DNA from: Listeria floridensis FSL S10-1187
GTDB lineage: Bacteria > Bacillota > Bacilli > Lactobacillales > Listeriaceae
Direction: 5' to 3'
NCBI RefSeq assembly: GCF_000525875.1
Contig: NZ_AODF01000005.1
Coordinates: 1 to 64,000, forward strand
DNA length: 64,000 nucleotides
Each line of letters starts with the position of its first letter. The first letter of the stretch is position 1. The position numbers were made by a program, and so were the translations under genes. Under the pieces are notes generated by a model that saw only the letters and a program-made list of their open reading frames with translations, was not told the DNA's origin and searched no databases. Shown piece after piece: positions 9,899 through 19,787 of this stretch.

Positions 9899-10763
9899 AT
9901 TAGAAAACGATACTTTACTTGTAGAGATTGCTGAAGCGGGGGCTGAGCTTTCGCGCATTTATAATAAAACAACGAAACTGGATTATTTATGGAATGCAGA
10001 TTCAAAATTCTGGGGTCGTCATGCACCAGTATTGTTTCCAACGGTCGGACGATTAATTGATGATACGTATTATGTAGACGGTGAGGCTTTCCATTTGCCA
10101 CAGCACGGTTTTGCTCGTGATCGAGATTTTTCAGTTGTAGAGCTTGTTCAGGATCGCGCCGTGCTTGAACTTAAGGCTGATGATAAATCAAAGCTCGTTT
10201 ATCCGTATAACTTTCGTTTAGCGATCAGTTACACACTCGTGGATGATCAAGTGCGCGTGGAGTACCAAGTAGAGAATACAGATGATAAACGGATCTATTT
10301 TTCGATCGGCGCTCATCCAGCTTTCAATGTTCCGCTGACAGAAGGAACAGCATTTGAAGATTACTACTTAGATTTTGGCGGGAAAGAAAAACTCGACACG
10401 CTTTTGCTTGACGGACCGTATCGGAGTGGTAAATTGAAGTCGCTAGCTGATAAAAAAGCTGAAACATTAGCGCTGAATTATCCATTGTTTGAGGGTGATG
10501 CATTAATCTTCGAGGGACTGAATCATAACGAAATTGCAATCCGTTCAAAAAAGCATCCCCACTTTGTTAAAGTTCGTTTTCCAGAGTTTCCTTTTGTCGG
10601 GGTTTGGACAGCGGGTCCTGGAACACCATTTCTTTGTATCGAACCATGGTTTGGAATTGCAGACGGTGTTGGTAGTCCCGTTGAACTTCGCGACAAAGCA
10701 GCTATTGAACAGCTAGAGCCAGAAGCCATTTTTACTGCAGAGTATAACATTCAAATCGGATAA
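9891..10763 (+). CDS. Aldose 1-epimerase (mutarotase) superfamily protein
   Basis: The 290-aa beta-sandwich protein belongs to the galactose mutarotase-like superfamily, closest to the LacX/YihR type rather than true GalM. Visible motifs are GAELSRIYN near the N-terminus, GRHAPVLFPTVGRL, a conserved HGFARD (His near residue 69), SIGAHPAFNVPL and the C-terminal FLCIEPWFGIADG. Such proteins interconvert alpha and beta anomers of sugars; the substrate here is not predictable. It ends in a bidirectional terminator shared with plsY. Confidence 0.82.
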   Translation: MIRLENDTLLVEIAEAGAELSRIYNKTTKLDYLWNADSKFWGRHAPVLFPTVGRLIDDTYYVDGEAFHLPQHGFARDRDFSVVELVQDRAVLELKADDKSKLVYPYNFRLAISYTLVDDQVRVEYQVENTDDKRIYFSIGAHPAFNVPLTEGTAFEDYYLDFGGKEKLDTLLLDGPYRSGKLKSLADKKAETLALNYPLFEGDALIFEGLNHNEIAIRSKKHPHFVKVRFPEFPFVGVWTAGPGTPFLCIEPWFGIADGVGSPVELRDKAAIEQLEPEAIFTAEYNIQIG

Positions 10764-10766
10764 AAA

Positions 10767-10817
10767 AAATCAAGGAATTGTGCTGAAAAGATAGTTCAGC
10801 AGGTTCCTTGATTTTTT
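10767..10817. terminator. Bidirectional terminator between epimerase gene and plsY
   Basis: AATCAAGGAA..TGCTGAA pairs with TTCAGCA..TTCCTTGATT, with an A run before and a T run after. It therefore works on both strands for the two convergent genes. Confidence 0.85.
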
Positions 10818-11412
10818 ACATCCATGTAATTTTGGGCTCTTCGCCATTTTTAATTCGCTTAATATTGGCTCGGTGACGCCAGATGATGAAGATCGCGATA
10901 CAGGTGATTAGGACAAATAGAATCGGATCACCTAGAAATAGTGTGATTAAAAAAGCAGCCAAAGCAGCGACCATTGAGCTGAGAGAAACATATTTGCTGA
11001 TTTTAAGCGTAATCAGAAAAACGATTAAGACAGCGATGAAAAGTAGAGGAGCATAAGCAAGAACAACCCCAGCAGATGTTGCTACGGCTTTACCGCCGCG
11101 AAAGCCTGCAAAGATTGGAAAACTGTGGCCAATAATTGCACAAACTCCAGTTAAAAGCATGAAATGCGGATTAAGTTCCGGTAAGAAGAAAAACGGTAGC
11201 AGCGTTGCAATTGTTCCTTTTAAAATATCAATTACGGTAACAACAGAGCCGGCTTTTACACCAAGCACGCGAAACGAATTTGTTGCACCGAGGTTTCCGC
11301 TTCCAAAATTGCGAATATCTTTTTTATAGAATATTTTACCGATCCAAAGCCCAGATGGAATGGAGCCGATCAAATAGGCGATCACAGATAGTAAAACTAA
11401 TTTGACAATCAT
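10816..11412 (-). CDS. plsY: Acyl-phosphate:glycerol-3-phosphate acyltransferase PlsY
   Basis: This membrane enzyme makes the first acylated intermediate, lysophosphatidate, from acyl-phosphate made by PlsX. I chose the ATG at 11412 behind AAAGGAGTTTTGAG, giving [21 protein letters not shown] (198 aa). Family motifs are [27 protein letters not shown] and [19 protein letters not shown], with five to seven hydrophobic helices. It is transcribed against the neighbouring genes and diverges from the CoA-binding gene. Confidence 0.95.
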   Translation of the reverse strand: MIVKLVLLSVIAYLIGSIPSGLWIGKIFYKKDIRNFGSGNLGATNSFRVLGVKAGSVVTVIDILKGTIATLLPFFFLPELNPHFMLLTGVCAIIGHSFPIFAGFRGGKAVATSAGVVLAYAPLLFIAVLIVFLITLKISKYVSLSSMVAALAAFLITLFLGDPILFVLITCIAIFIIWRHRANIKRIKNGEEPKITWM

Positions 11413-11628
11413 CTCAAAACTCCTTTTTACGAACATTTTATTCTGCTATGAATTATAGCATAATTTCATGGCGAATTGGTGAAAAAGCATGTAAAAAGAG
11501 ATTTTCTTTTCATAGCAATTTAGTTGCCCCGCTTTACAACCATGCATTTAAACGATAAAATAGTATTTTGAAAAGAGGCATCAAAAGCGCTTTATTATTT
11601 TTGTTGACTAGCGAAGGGAGCGGGCACG

Positions 11629-12036
11629 GTGCAAAATCCGAATAAAAAACAAATCGATGCAATCTTAAAACAAGCAAAAACAATTGCTGTTGTAGGTTTA
11701 AGTGATAAACCAGAACGTACAAGCTATAAAGTTGCAAAATTTATGCAGGAGGCAGGATACAAAATTATTCCAGTCAATCCTAATGCGAAGGAGATACTTT
11801 CCGAAAAAGCAGTAGCAACCCTTGGTGAAATTGACCAGCACATTGACATTGTGAATGTTTTCAGACGTTCTGAGTTTTTGCCGGATGTGGCACGCGAGTT
11901 TGAACAAGTTGACGCAGATGTTTTTTGGGCACAACTTGGAATTATAAACGAAGAGGCCTATGAACTTTTAAAAGACAAGCATCCAGTTATCATGGACAAA
12001 TGCATCATGGTGGCTTATCGTGAACGTGAGGAATAG
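11629..12036 (+). CDS. CoA-binding domain protein (YccU family)
   Basis: A 135-aa single Rossmann-type CoA-binding domain. The GTG start at 11629 is supported by GAAGGGAGCGGGCAC. It reads KTIAVVGLSDKPERTSYKVAKFMQEAGYKIIPVNP at the N-terminus, then DIVNVFRRSEFLPDVA and a conserved Cys in VIMDKCIMVAY. Members bind CoA and may take part in protein CoAlation or redox control, but the role is not established. It precedes parE, as in other Listeria. Confidence 0.85.
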   Translation: MQNPNKKQIDAILKQAKTIAVVGLSDKPERTSYKVAKFMQEAGYKIIPVNPNAKEILSEKAVATLGEIDQHIDIVNVFRRSEFLPDVAREFEQVDADVFWAQLGIINEEAYELLKDKHPVIMDKCIMVAYREREE

Positions 12037-12044
12037 AAAAATAG

Positions 12045-12074
12045 ACAGGTTCTTTACTAGAGCCTGTTTTTTTT
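12045..12074 (+). terminator. Terminator before parE
   Basis: ACAGGTTCT and AGAGCCTGT form a stem around TTACT, followed by eight T. It ends the CoA-binding gene. Confidence 0.8.
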
Positions 12075-12177
12075 ACGACTTTCTATTTTTGAAAGAGCGT
12101 GCTATCCTGTATAGGTAGTTTATTTGAGACAGCTTCTAAAATAGACAGATCGCAAGCAAGAGAGGGGTTACGAATAG

Positions 12178-14146
12178 ATGAGGAAAAGCGAATATAATGA
12201 TGATTCTATTCAGGTACTGGAAGGACTAGAAGCAGTCCGAAAAAGACCTGCTATGTATATCGGATCGACAGATGTACGAGGTCTGCATCATTTAGTATAT
12301 GAAATTGTTGACAATGCAGTCGATGAGGCGCTAAATGGATACGGAAAAGAAATCAAAGTTATTTTACATGATGATGGTAGTGTGAGCGTGACGGATCACG
12401 GTCGGGGGCTGCCAATTGGTATGCATAAATTAGGGAAATCCACTGTAGAGGTAATTTTTACTGTACTGCATGCAGGCGGTAAATTTGGACAAGAAGGCGG
12501 ATATAAGACGAGCGGTGGCCTTCATGGTGTTGGTTCATCGGTCGTTAACGCTTTATCAGAATGGCTTACTGTGACCACTCATCGCGACAATGCGATCTAT
12601 GAGCAACGTTTTGAAAACGGTGGAACACCAGTTACCAAACTTACAAAGATAGGGAAATCTAAAGAGAGTGGTTCAACAATTCGGTTTAAACCAGATCCTG
12701 CTATTTTCCCTGTTACTTCATTTAACTATGAGACATTATCAGAGCGACTAAGAGAGTCTGCATTCTTGCTCAAAGGAATGCGCATTGAATTAATCGATGA
12801 ACGAGTAGGTATGGGAGAAGCCTTTCACTTTGAAGAGGGCGTCAAAAACTTTGTTGAATACATCAATGAAGGAAAAGATGTCTTGCATCCTGTTGTAGCC
12901 CTTGAGGGCGAAAATAACGGTATGGAAATCGAAATGGCCTTTCAATTCAATGACGGTTATTCGGAAACGGTTTTGAGTTTCGTAAATAACGTTCGTACAC
13001 CAAATGCGGGAACACATGAAGCGGGAATGCGCGCTGCGATGACTCGTGTTTTTAATGAATATGCGAAGCGTGTCGGTTTATTAAAAGAAAAAGATAAAAA
13101 TCTTGAAGGAAGCGATATTCGGGAAGGACTCTCGGCCGTTTTATCCATTCGCGTTCCAGAAAGCCTTTTGCAATTTGAAGGCCAAACGAAAGAAAAATTA
13201 GGTACAGTGGAAGCTAGGGCTGCTGTTGATGCAGTGGTGGCAGAACACATGGCATACTTCTTGGCAGAAAACCCTGACACGAGTAGCCTTTTGATCAAAA
13301 AAGCAGTCAAAGCGCGTGAAGCCCGTGAAGCGGCTCGTAAGGCACGTGAGGAGACACGAAACGGTAAAAAAAAGAAAGCGCTCCGAGACACTTTTATCTG
13401 GAAAATTGACACCGGCTCAGTCGCGGAATGCGAAGCGCAATGAACTTTATCTGGTTGAAGGGGATTCTGCTGGTGGTTCAGCTAAACAAGGACGAGATCG
13501 GCATTTTCAAGCGATTTTACCTCTGCGTGGAAAAGTAATCAATGCTGAAAAAGCTAAACTGCAAGATATCTTAAAAAACGAAGAAATCAATACAATTATC
13601 CATACAGTCGGTGCAGGCGTTGGGTCTGAATTTGAGATAGAGGATTGTAACTACGACAAAGTGATCATCATGACCGATGCCGATACTGATGGAGCTCATA
13701 TTCAAGTGTTGCTACTTACTTTCTTTTACCGCTATATGCGTCCGCTGATTGAAGCTGGAAAAGTATATATTGCACTTCCACCGCTTTATAAAGTGAGTCG
13801 CGGTAGTGGGAAAAAAGAAGTTATTGAATACGCTTGGACAGACGATGAACTTGATGGGGCAATTAAAAAAATCGGTAAGGGATACATGATTCAGCGCTAT
13901 AAAGGTCTTGGTGAAATGAATGCTGACCAACTTTGGGAAACGACGATGAATCCTGAAACGCGTACGCTTATTCGTGTGCGTGTTGAAGATGTGGCCCGTG
14001 CTGAGCGGCGTGTTGCTACTCTGATGGGCGACAAAGTTGAGCCACGTCGAAAATGGATTGAAAATCATGTTGAGTTCGGTCTTGAAGACGATCAAAATAT
14101 TTTAGATAACGAGAACATGGTGACAGAGGAGGCGAATGAAGTTTGA
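12178..14146 (+). CDS. parE: Topoisomerase IV subunit B, one apparent frameshift
   Basis: ParE is the ATPase half of the chromosome-decatenating topoisomerase IV. The ATG at 12178 follows GAGAGGGGTTACGAATAG. Two frames meet at an A8 run (13366-13373). With A7 the protein is 655 aa, the exact expected length. GHKL ATPase motifs are GRGLPIG and [13 protein letters not shown]. The Toprim-like parts are [14 protein letters not shown] and [11 protein letters not shown]. The corrected join reads [20 protein letters not shown]. It overlaps the TTG start of parC by 4 bp, so the subunits are coupled. An essential gene, so a true null is implausible. Confidence 0.95.
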
Positions 14147-16605
14147 GTACTCCAGGACAGCAACAGATTCAAGATTTAGCACTAGAAGAAGTAATGGGCG
14201 ACCGCTTCGGCCGCTATAGTAAATATATTATTCAAGAACGTGCCCTTCCAGATGCGCGCGATGGTTTAAAACCAGTGCAAAGACGTATTTTATTCGCAAT
14301 GAATGAAGAAGGCAATACGGCTGATAAAGGGTTTCGAAAATCAGCAAAAACGGTCGGAAATGTTATCGGGAACTACCATCCGCATGGAGATACTTCGGTT
14401 TATGATGCGATGGTGCGGATGAGTCAAGACTGGAAAGTGCGCAATCTGTTGATTGAAATGCACGGCAATAACGGAAGCGTCGACGGAGATCCTCCGGCTG
14501 CGATGCGTTATACGGAGGCTAGGCTTGCTCCGATTGCAGCCGAGCTTTTGCGCGACATCGAAAAGGAAACGGTTGATTTTGTGCCAAACTTTGATGATAC
14601 GTCGAGCGAACCGACTGTACTTCCAGCGCGTTTTCCAAACTTGCTTGTGAATGGTTCCACGGGGATATCCGCGGGGTATGCAACAGATATTCCGCCGCAT
14701 AACTTGGTTGAGATCATAGATGCTGTCGTAAAGCGGCTTGAGAATCCAGAAATTGGTTTGGATGCGCTGCTTAAAATTGTGAAGGGACCAGATTTTCCGA
14801 CAGGCGGAATTATTCAAGGTGCTGATGGAATTCGGAAAGCTTATGAAACTGGGAAGGGACGCATCATTGTCCGTTCCAAAACTGAAATTGAAGAGATTCG
14901 CGGTGGTAGAAAGCAAATTACGGTTCACGAGATTCCATATGAGGTGAATAAGGCTAATCTTGTGAAGCGAATGGATGAGCTGCGAATTGATAAGAAAATT
15001 GAAGGGATTTCGGAGGTTCGTGACGAAACAGACCGGACAGGACTGCGGATTGCAATTGAACTTAAGAAAGAAGCGAATGCGGAAGGTGTGCTTAATTATT
15101 TATTTAAGAACACGGATCTTCAAGTCAGTTACAATTTCAACATGGTTGCGATTCACAATAAGCGTCCCGTTCTGATGGGGCTTATCGGGCTTTTGGATGC
15201 ATATATTGCACACCAAAAGGAGATTATTACAAAGCGTTCTGAATTTGATATTCGTAAAGCGCGAGCACGTGAGCACATTCTTTCGGGATTAATGAAAGCA
15301 TTATCCATTCTTGATGAAGTGATTCGCTTAATTCGAGAGTCGAAAGATAAGCGCGATGCGAAAATTAATTTGCAAGACCGCTATGAATTCAGCGAGAAGC
15401 AGGCTGAGGCTATTGTTTCCCTCCAACTTTATCGGTTGACCAATACGGATATCACGGATCTCAGAAATGAAGCAAAAGAATTGCAGGAAAAAATAACGCG
15501 GCTTGAAAAGATTTTGGGCGATCCTCGTGAACTAATTGCGGTTTTAAAACAAGAGTTGACTGAAATTAAGAAGTCTTATAAAACCCCGCGCCTTACTGAA
15601 ATTCAAGCTGAAATTGAAGAAATTAAAATTGATACGGAAGTACTTGTTGCAAGTGAGGATGTTATTGTGTCTGTTACGAAAGAAGGCTATGTTAAACGGA
15701 CAAGTATTCGCTCTTATACGGCTTCAAACGGACGAGATTTAGCAATGAAGGAAATGGATCACCCGCTCTTTATTGAGAAGCTCAATACAATGGATGCTCT
15801 TTTGCTCTTCACAAATCGAGGCAATTACATTTATCGTCCGGTTCATGAACTTCCGGATATTCGCTGGAAGAACCTTGGCGATCACATTAGTCATTTGGCA
15901 GGAGATCTAGCACCGGGTGAAGAGATCATTGCTGCCAAAGCGATCACACAACATGATGATCACCTGTCACGTTATTTCTTGTTTGTCACAAAGAATGGCA
16001 TGATAAAAGCATCGCAATGTGTAAACTATAAGCCGCAGCGTTATTCAAAAGCCATGATGGCAATCAAACTAAAAGCTGAAGACAGTCTAATTGCTGTTTC
16101 ATTCATTGATCAAACGGAAGATATCTTTTTAGCTAGTAAGTTTGGATATGGTCTGCGTTATGCGACAAGTGAAGTACCTGATTCTGGTGCACGAACTGCC
16201 GGAGTTAAAGCAATCAATTTGAAAGATGGCGATGAGGTAAGCGGGGCGGTAATTATTCCGCAAAATGAGCGAAGACAATTAGTTGTTCTAACTCAACGCG
16301 GGTCACTAAAGAAAATGAAGCTTGAGGAATTTGAGCCGATTTCACGTGCAAAGCGTGGATTGATTATGCTGCGTGAATTAAAATCGAATCCACATCGCGT
16401 CTTTGCTGTTTTCTTGGCGAACTCAGACGATCTGCTTATGATTGAAACGGATAAAGAGCAGTTTGCTCAGGTTGAGCTTGGCAATATCCGCACAAATGAC
16501 CGGTATTCGAATGGTTCTTTTGTCATCGATGAAGTACTGGAAGGTGCGCCGAAAGATGCGTGGCTCGCTTTGCCTGAGATAAAGGATGAAGGCGAAACAG
16601 ATTAG
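14143..16605 (+). CDS. parC: Topoisomerase IV subunit A
   Basis: ParC is the DNA-cleaving subunit of topoisomerase IV. The TTG start at 14143 overlaps the parE stop and follows AGAGGAGGCGAATGAA; the first residues are [29 protein letters not shown]. It is 820 aa. The catalytic Tyr is in [10 protein letters not shown], near residue 123. [15 protein letters not shown] covers the quinolone-resistance region. A C-terminal beta-pinwheel with six repeats (for example [20 protein letters not shown]) follows from about residue 500. At the usual resistance positions it reads His-Gly-Asp-Thr-Ser-Val-Tyr-Asp. Confidence 0.97.
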   Translation: MSTPGQQQIQDLALEEVMGDRFGRYSKYIIQERALPDARDGLKPVQRRILFAMNEEGNTADKGFRKSAKTVGNVIGNYHPHGDTSVYDAMVRMSQDWKVRNLLIEMHGNNGSVDGDPPAAMRYTEARLAPIAAELLRDIEKETVDFVPNFDDTSSEPTVLPARFPNLLVNGSTGISAGYATDIPPHNLVEIIDAVVKRLENPEIGLDALLKIVKGPDFPTGGIIQGADGIRKAYETGKGRIIVRSKTEIEEIRGGRKQITVHEIPYEVNKANLVKRMDELRIDKKIEGISEVRDETDRTGLRIAIELKKEANAEGVLNYLFKNTDLQVSYNFNMVAIHNKRPVLMGLIGLLDAYIAHQKEIITKRSEFDIRKARAREHILSGLMKALSILDEVIRLIRESKDKRDAKINLQDRYEFSEKQAEAIVSLQLYRLTNTDITDLRNEAKELQEKITRLEKILGDPRELIAVLKQELTEIKKSYKTPRLTEIQAEIEEIKIDTEVLVASEDVIVSVTKEGYVKRTSIRSYTASNGRDLAMKEMDHPLFIEKLNTMDALLLFTNRGNYIYRPVHELPDIRWKNLGDHISHLAGDLAPGEEIIAAKAITQHDDHLSRYFLFVTKNGMIKASQCVNYKPQRYSKAMMAIKLKAEDSLIAVSFIDQTEDIFLASKFGYGLRYATSEVPDSGARTAGVKAINLKDGDEVSGAVIIPQNERRQLVVLTQRGSLKKMKLEEFEPISRAKRGLIMLRELKSNPHRVFAVFLANSDDLLMIETDKEQFAQVELGNIRTNDRYSNGSFVIDEVLEGAPKDAWLALPEIKDEGETD

Positions 16606-16610
16606 TTAGA

Positions 16611-16652
16611 AAAAAAGTCAGTCGTTTAAAATACAATACGGCTGACTTTTTT
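16611..16652 (+). terminator. Terminator after parC
   Basis: AAAAAGTCAGTCG pairs with CGGCTGACTTTTTT across about 14 nt, just beyond the parC stop. Confidence 0.75.
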
Positions 16653-16685
16653 ATATAAAAATGAAAAGAAATACATTTCAAATAA

Positions 16686-16822
16686 TTGAACAACGGAGAA
16701 TAAAGGTGTACAATAAAAGAAAAATCTAATTATCCCTTTTTTAGATTTTTTTCTTTTTTTGTCATATTCTAGAATTTTTTCTAGACTTTAACCCTCGATT
16801 TCGATTGAGGGTTATTTTTTTT
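16686..16822 (+). ncRNA. Candidate short structured transcript upstream of luxS
   Basis: A good promoter, TTGAAC (16686-16691) and TACAAT (16709-16714) with 17-bp spacing, is followed by three hairpins. The first is a weak AAATCTA/TAGATTT stem, the second a TCTAGAA/TTCTAGA stem, and the last a strong AACCCTC/GAGGGTT stem (about 16790-16814) with a T run to 16822. This could be a roughly 100-nt small RNA, or a luxS leader with an attenuator 77 bp before the luxS start. No known RNA family is recognised. Confidence 0.4.
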
Positions 16823-16898
16823 GCGGAAGATTTGCGAAATACCCCTAAAACGTATTAAGATAAAGTAGAAATTATTGGAAGAAGGGAAGGATAGAGTA

Positions 16899-17363
16899 AT
16901 GGCAGACAAAATGAATGTAGAAAGCTTCAATTTGGATCACACCAAAGTAAAAGTACCATACGTCAGGCTTGCGGGTATAAAAAAAGGAGAATATGGCGAC
17001 GAAATATATAAATATGATGTGCGGTTTAAGCAGCCGAATGTAGCGCATATGGAAATGCCAGCGCTTCATTCACTTGAACATTTACTGGCAGAATTGTCGC
17101 GCAACCATTCTGATAAGATTGTGGATATTAGTCCAATGGGTTGTCAGACCGGATTTTACCTATCTGTGATCAATCACGATGATTATGATGATTTGTTGAA
17201 TATTCTCGAAGCAACACTTAATGATGTGCTTTCAGCGAAAGAAGTTCCAGCGTGCAACGAAGTACAATGCGGTTTCGCGGTTAGTCATAGTCACGAAGGT
17301 GCAAAAGAACTTGCTCGCGCGTTTTTGGCAGAGCGTGCGGCTTGGAAGAACGTATTTGCCTAA
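16899..17363 (+). CDS. luxS: S-ribosylhomocysteine lyase LuxS
   Basis: LuxS splits S-ribosylhomocysteine to homocysteine and DPD, the AI-2 precursor, in the activated methyl cycle. The ATG at 16899 follows GAAGGGAAGGATAGAGTA. It is 154 aa. Metal ligands are the two His of [10 protein letters not shown] and the Cys in [11 protein letters not shown]. The catalytic Cys lies in MGCQTGFY. It is convergent with oatA and shares a bidirectional terminator. As I recall, internalin-like genes separate luxS from oatA in L. monocytogenes EGD-e; none are present here. Confidence 0.97.
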   Translation: MADKMNVESFNLDHTKVKVPYVRLAGIKKGEYGDEIYKYDVRFKQPNVAHMEMPALHSLEHLLAELSRNHSDKIVDISPMGCQTGFYLSVINHDDYDDLLNILEATLNDVLSAKEVPACNEVQCGFAVSHSHEGAKELARAFLAERAAWKNVFA

Positions 17364-17364
17364 T

Positions 17365-17401
17365 AAAAAACCTCTTTTTCACTTAAGAAAAAGAGGTTTT
17401 T
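17365..17401. terminator. Bidirectional terminator between luxS and oatA
   Basis: AAAAACCTCTTTTTC and GAAAAAGAGGTTTTT form a 15-bp stem around ACTTAA, with A and T flanks usable on both strands. Confidence 0.9.
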
Positions 17402-17403
17402 AC

Positions 17404-19274
17404 TTATTTTTTAATGTTTTGTATTAACAAATCGACATAGGCTTTTGCGCCAGTTTTTTTTCAAGTGAACCCCATCTGGTTCAAAAAAGCTACTATTGCT
17501 TGATGCAAGTGAATACCAATCAATCACTGTCACATTTGAGCGTGATCTGGCTGTTTCAATAGCAGCATTAACTTCGGATTCCCAACCACGTGGTACACGA
17601 GAATTAACCAGATAAATATGTGCTTGGTCAAACTGATCAAGCAGACGATTCAACTGCTTTTCGGTAAAAGGTCCATTCGTGCCAAGTTCAATAATTATGC
17701 CGCTGTCTTTTGTGTTAAAGGCTCGGTACCCAGTAGCAAGATCAATTGCATCTGAAAGCTGTCTGCCGATTTTACCATCAATCGTAATATTCGGCACAGC
17801 TTCTTTTAAATACGGCTCTATGTCAATCATAATAGAATCGCCTATTGCCAAGGTCTGCTTATGTGGGTAGAGCTTTTCCGTTTTTGGAACAGCTGCATTT
17901 TTATTTGGGTTCGGTTTTTGCTGATTGGAAGAATTTGCTGTGTTATTTTTAGATTCTGATGAGGATGTCTTTGGTGTTTCTTTTGGCTTTTCGCTTTTGT
18001 TAGAAGTTTTTACTTCTGTCACTTTTTTTATCAGCTTGATCTGCTTTAGGGTGAAGCGGAAGTAGACCTGACATTCCAACTCCGAAAATGCTAACAGCTA
18101 CAATTAGAGTAATAAGCGAAGCCCAAAGTCCTATCGGTTTATTTTTGATAACTGCATAGCGCTTATAACGGAAACTGCGTATAAAATCAATGAACCCTCG
18201 CTTGCGAATCGGTGTTTCAATAAATCGGAAGGATAGTTCAGCGATAATAAACGTTGCTGCCACTTGCAAAAGCGGGCGGATAATACTAGGTTGACCGATT
18301 TCTGTGACAGGTGTTGTAAGTGTAATAATAGGATAATGCCATAAATAAATTCCGTAAGAACGAGTTCCGATCCATCGTAGAGGCCGGAAACTGAATAGTC
18401 GGCTTAAGTAGCTGGAAGGATGAGCAATTGTCGCAATCATGACAACGCCAAGAATAGCAACAAGGAACAAGCCGCCCCGATATAGGAATGGTTGATATTC
18501 ATTCATCAAATAGATCAGGGCACCAAAGACGATAATGCTTAAAGTTCCGGCTATGTTTAAAATCCAACGGCTCTTAGCGGGCACTTTTGGACTTAAACGA
18601 TTGAACGGCCAGAGGAATGCAAGTGCACATCCGCTGAGTAAGTCAAACAGCCGAGTGTCTGTTCCGTAATAAACACGGCTTGGATCACTGCCTGGCGTGT
18701 AAAGGATTCCCATCCAGATCACAGACGCAATGGCTAATAGAATGATCGTCCGAAGTAGCCATTTTGGATTTTTAATGAAGCGCAAGAATCCATAAAGAAA
18801 CAGTGGCCAGATTAAGTAAAATTGTTCCTCGATCGCAAGTGACCAAAGGTTTTTAAGCGGTGAAGGAACTCCGAATGAATCGAAATAAGATACATTATGG
18901 AAGATAAACCACCAGTTGCTTACATAGAAAAAGGAAGCAATGCTGTCGCTGCGAAGGTTAGGAAGCAGCTCCCGGTTAAACAAAACTGCAAAGATAACCA
19001 CACATATGATCATAAAATAAGCGGCTGGAATCAGTCGCCGGATACGTCTAAGCCAAAATTGTTTTAAGTCAATTGTATTTTTAGTTTCCCACTGGGTGAG
19101 AAGAATATTTGTAATTAAATAACCAGATAATACGAAAAATATGTCAACGCCTATAAAACCGCCTTTAGCCCATGAAAAATTCAAATGGTAAGCGATAACC
19201 GCCAATACAGCTACTGCGCGGAGGCCGTCAATACTCGGAACGTATTTCCTACTGTAACGAGCAGTTCTTTTCAA
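17404..19274 (-). CDS. oatA: Peptidoglycan O-acetyltransferase OatA, two apparent frameshifts
   Basis: OatA O-acetylates muramic acid and gives lysozyme resistance. The N-terminal acyltransferase-3 membrane domain has about ten helices and carries AYHLNFSWAKGGFIGVDIFF. It is followed by a Ser/Lys/Asn-rich linker and an extracellular SGNH esterase domain with IGDSIMIDI, ELGTNGPF and DGVH. The start is TTG 19274 behind GGGAGATGTTATT. The frame breaks at T7 (18023-18029, expected 6) and at T8 (17454-17461, expected 7). The second break is hidden because the wrong frame ends only a few bases away. With both corrected the C-terminus reads DGVHLKKTGAKAYVDLLIQNIKK, stop at 17404, and the length is 622 aa, as in L. 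monocytogenes. Confidence 0.93.
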
Positions 19275-19336
19275 AATAACATCTCCCAAATCAGCAAATT
19301 CAAATTAAGTGAATTTTTTAAGTCACACTCAATAAT

Positions 19337-19355
19337 ACCACAGAAGTTCTGTGGT
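19337..19355 (-). repeat. Perfect 9-1-9 palindrome in the oatA upstream region
   Basis: ACCACAGAA and TTCTGTGGT form an exact inverted repeat around one base, 63-81 bp before the oatA start. It could be an operator or a 5' UTR hairpin. It does not match a regulator site that I recognise. Confidence 0.5.
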
Positions 19356-19551
19356 GTAACGGATAAAGGGGCTAGTTTAAAGAGATTTTTAAGTTTTTGA
19401 TACATTTGATATAGTTAGAAAAAAAAATATCAGGAAGTTTCGCCTATGTGGGAGCGCTTTCAGAAGAAAAAAAGTTGGGCTAATTTTGCTGCACCTGACA
19501 TTGTTAGTCCTTAAAAACGCTAACTTCAATAACGAAGAAATAAAAAAAGAG

Positions 19552-19589
19552 GCAAAGCGCTTTCCCTTTTTGATTATTTCCGGTATAAT
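19552..19589 (+). promoter_or_regulatory. Candidate glpD promoter overlapped by a cre-like site
   Basis: TATAAT at 19584-19589 is preceded by a weak -35. GCAAAGCGCTTTCC (19552-19565) resembles the catabolite-responsive element and would cover the -35. Two more cre-like sequences flank it: TGGGAGCGCTTTCA at 19449-19462 and AGAAAGCGTTTCAA at 19703-19716. CcpA control of glycerol catabolism is well known in Firmicutes; here it is inferred. Confidence 0.55.
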
Positions 19590-19628
19590 GAAGACAAGTT
19601 AATAATTATTATTGTCTATTGAGATTAG

Positions 19629-19678
19629 AGAGACTGCAAACGACGATTCTATCGTCTGGTTTGTGGTCTCTTTTTTTT
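19629..19678 (+). terminator. glpD leader terminator, probable antitermination target
   Basis: A long hairpin has paired segments AGAGAC/GTCTCT, CAAAC/GTTTG and ACGAT/ATCGT, closed by TCT and followed by eight T. It lies between the TATAAT box and glpD, about 110 bp before the start codon. In Bacillus subtilis GlpP with glycerol-3-phosphate antiterminates exactly such a glpD leader hairpin; the same mechanism is inferred here. Confidence 0.7.
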
Positions 19679-19787
19679 CTTTCTATCTGTACTCTTGCAA
19701 GCAGAAAGCGTTTCAAAAGGAGAGTTTAGTGGAAAAGAGCGAATAGATTGAAATAGATAATATCGAGATTTTAAGGGGGATAAATTG

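Larger units (their letters stand above)
19275..19787. other. Divergent regulatory region between oatA and glpD
   Basis: This 513-bp gene-free stretch holds a 19-bp palindrome near oatA, three cre-like sites, a TATAAT box and a strong leader hairpin before glpD (listed separately). I see no coding frame in it. In L. monocytogenes EGD-e a gene I remember as glpQ-like lies here; none is seen in this window. Confidence 0.6.

Noticed and set aside
12957-13412. 151-codon minus-strand frame inside parE
   Set aside because: It is antisense to the conserved ParE ATPase and hinge region, without start signals or similarity. Similar shadows at 14341-14928 and 50942-51391 were dropped for the same reason.
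17411-18079. A separate secreted SGNH hydrolase gene after a shorter acyltransferase gene
   Set aside because: The two frames overlap at an A/T run and join into a single 622-aa OatA when one base is removed. The fragment has no ribosome site or signal peptide of its own.
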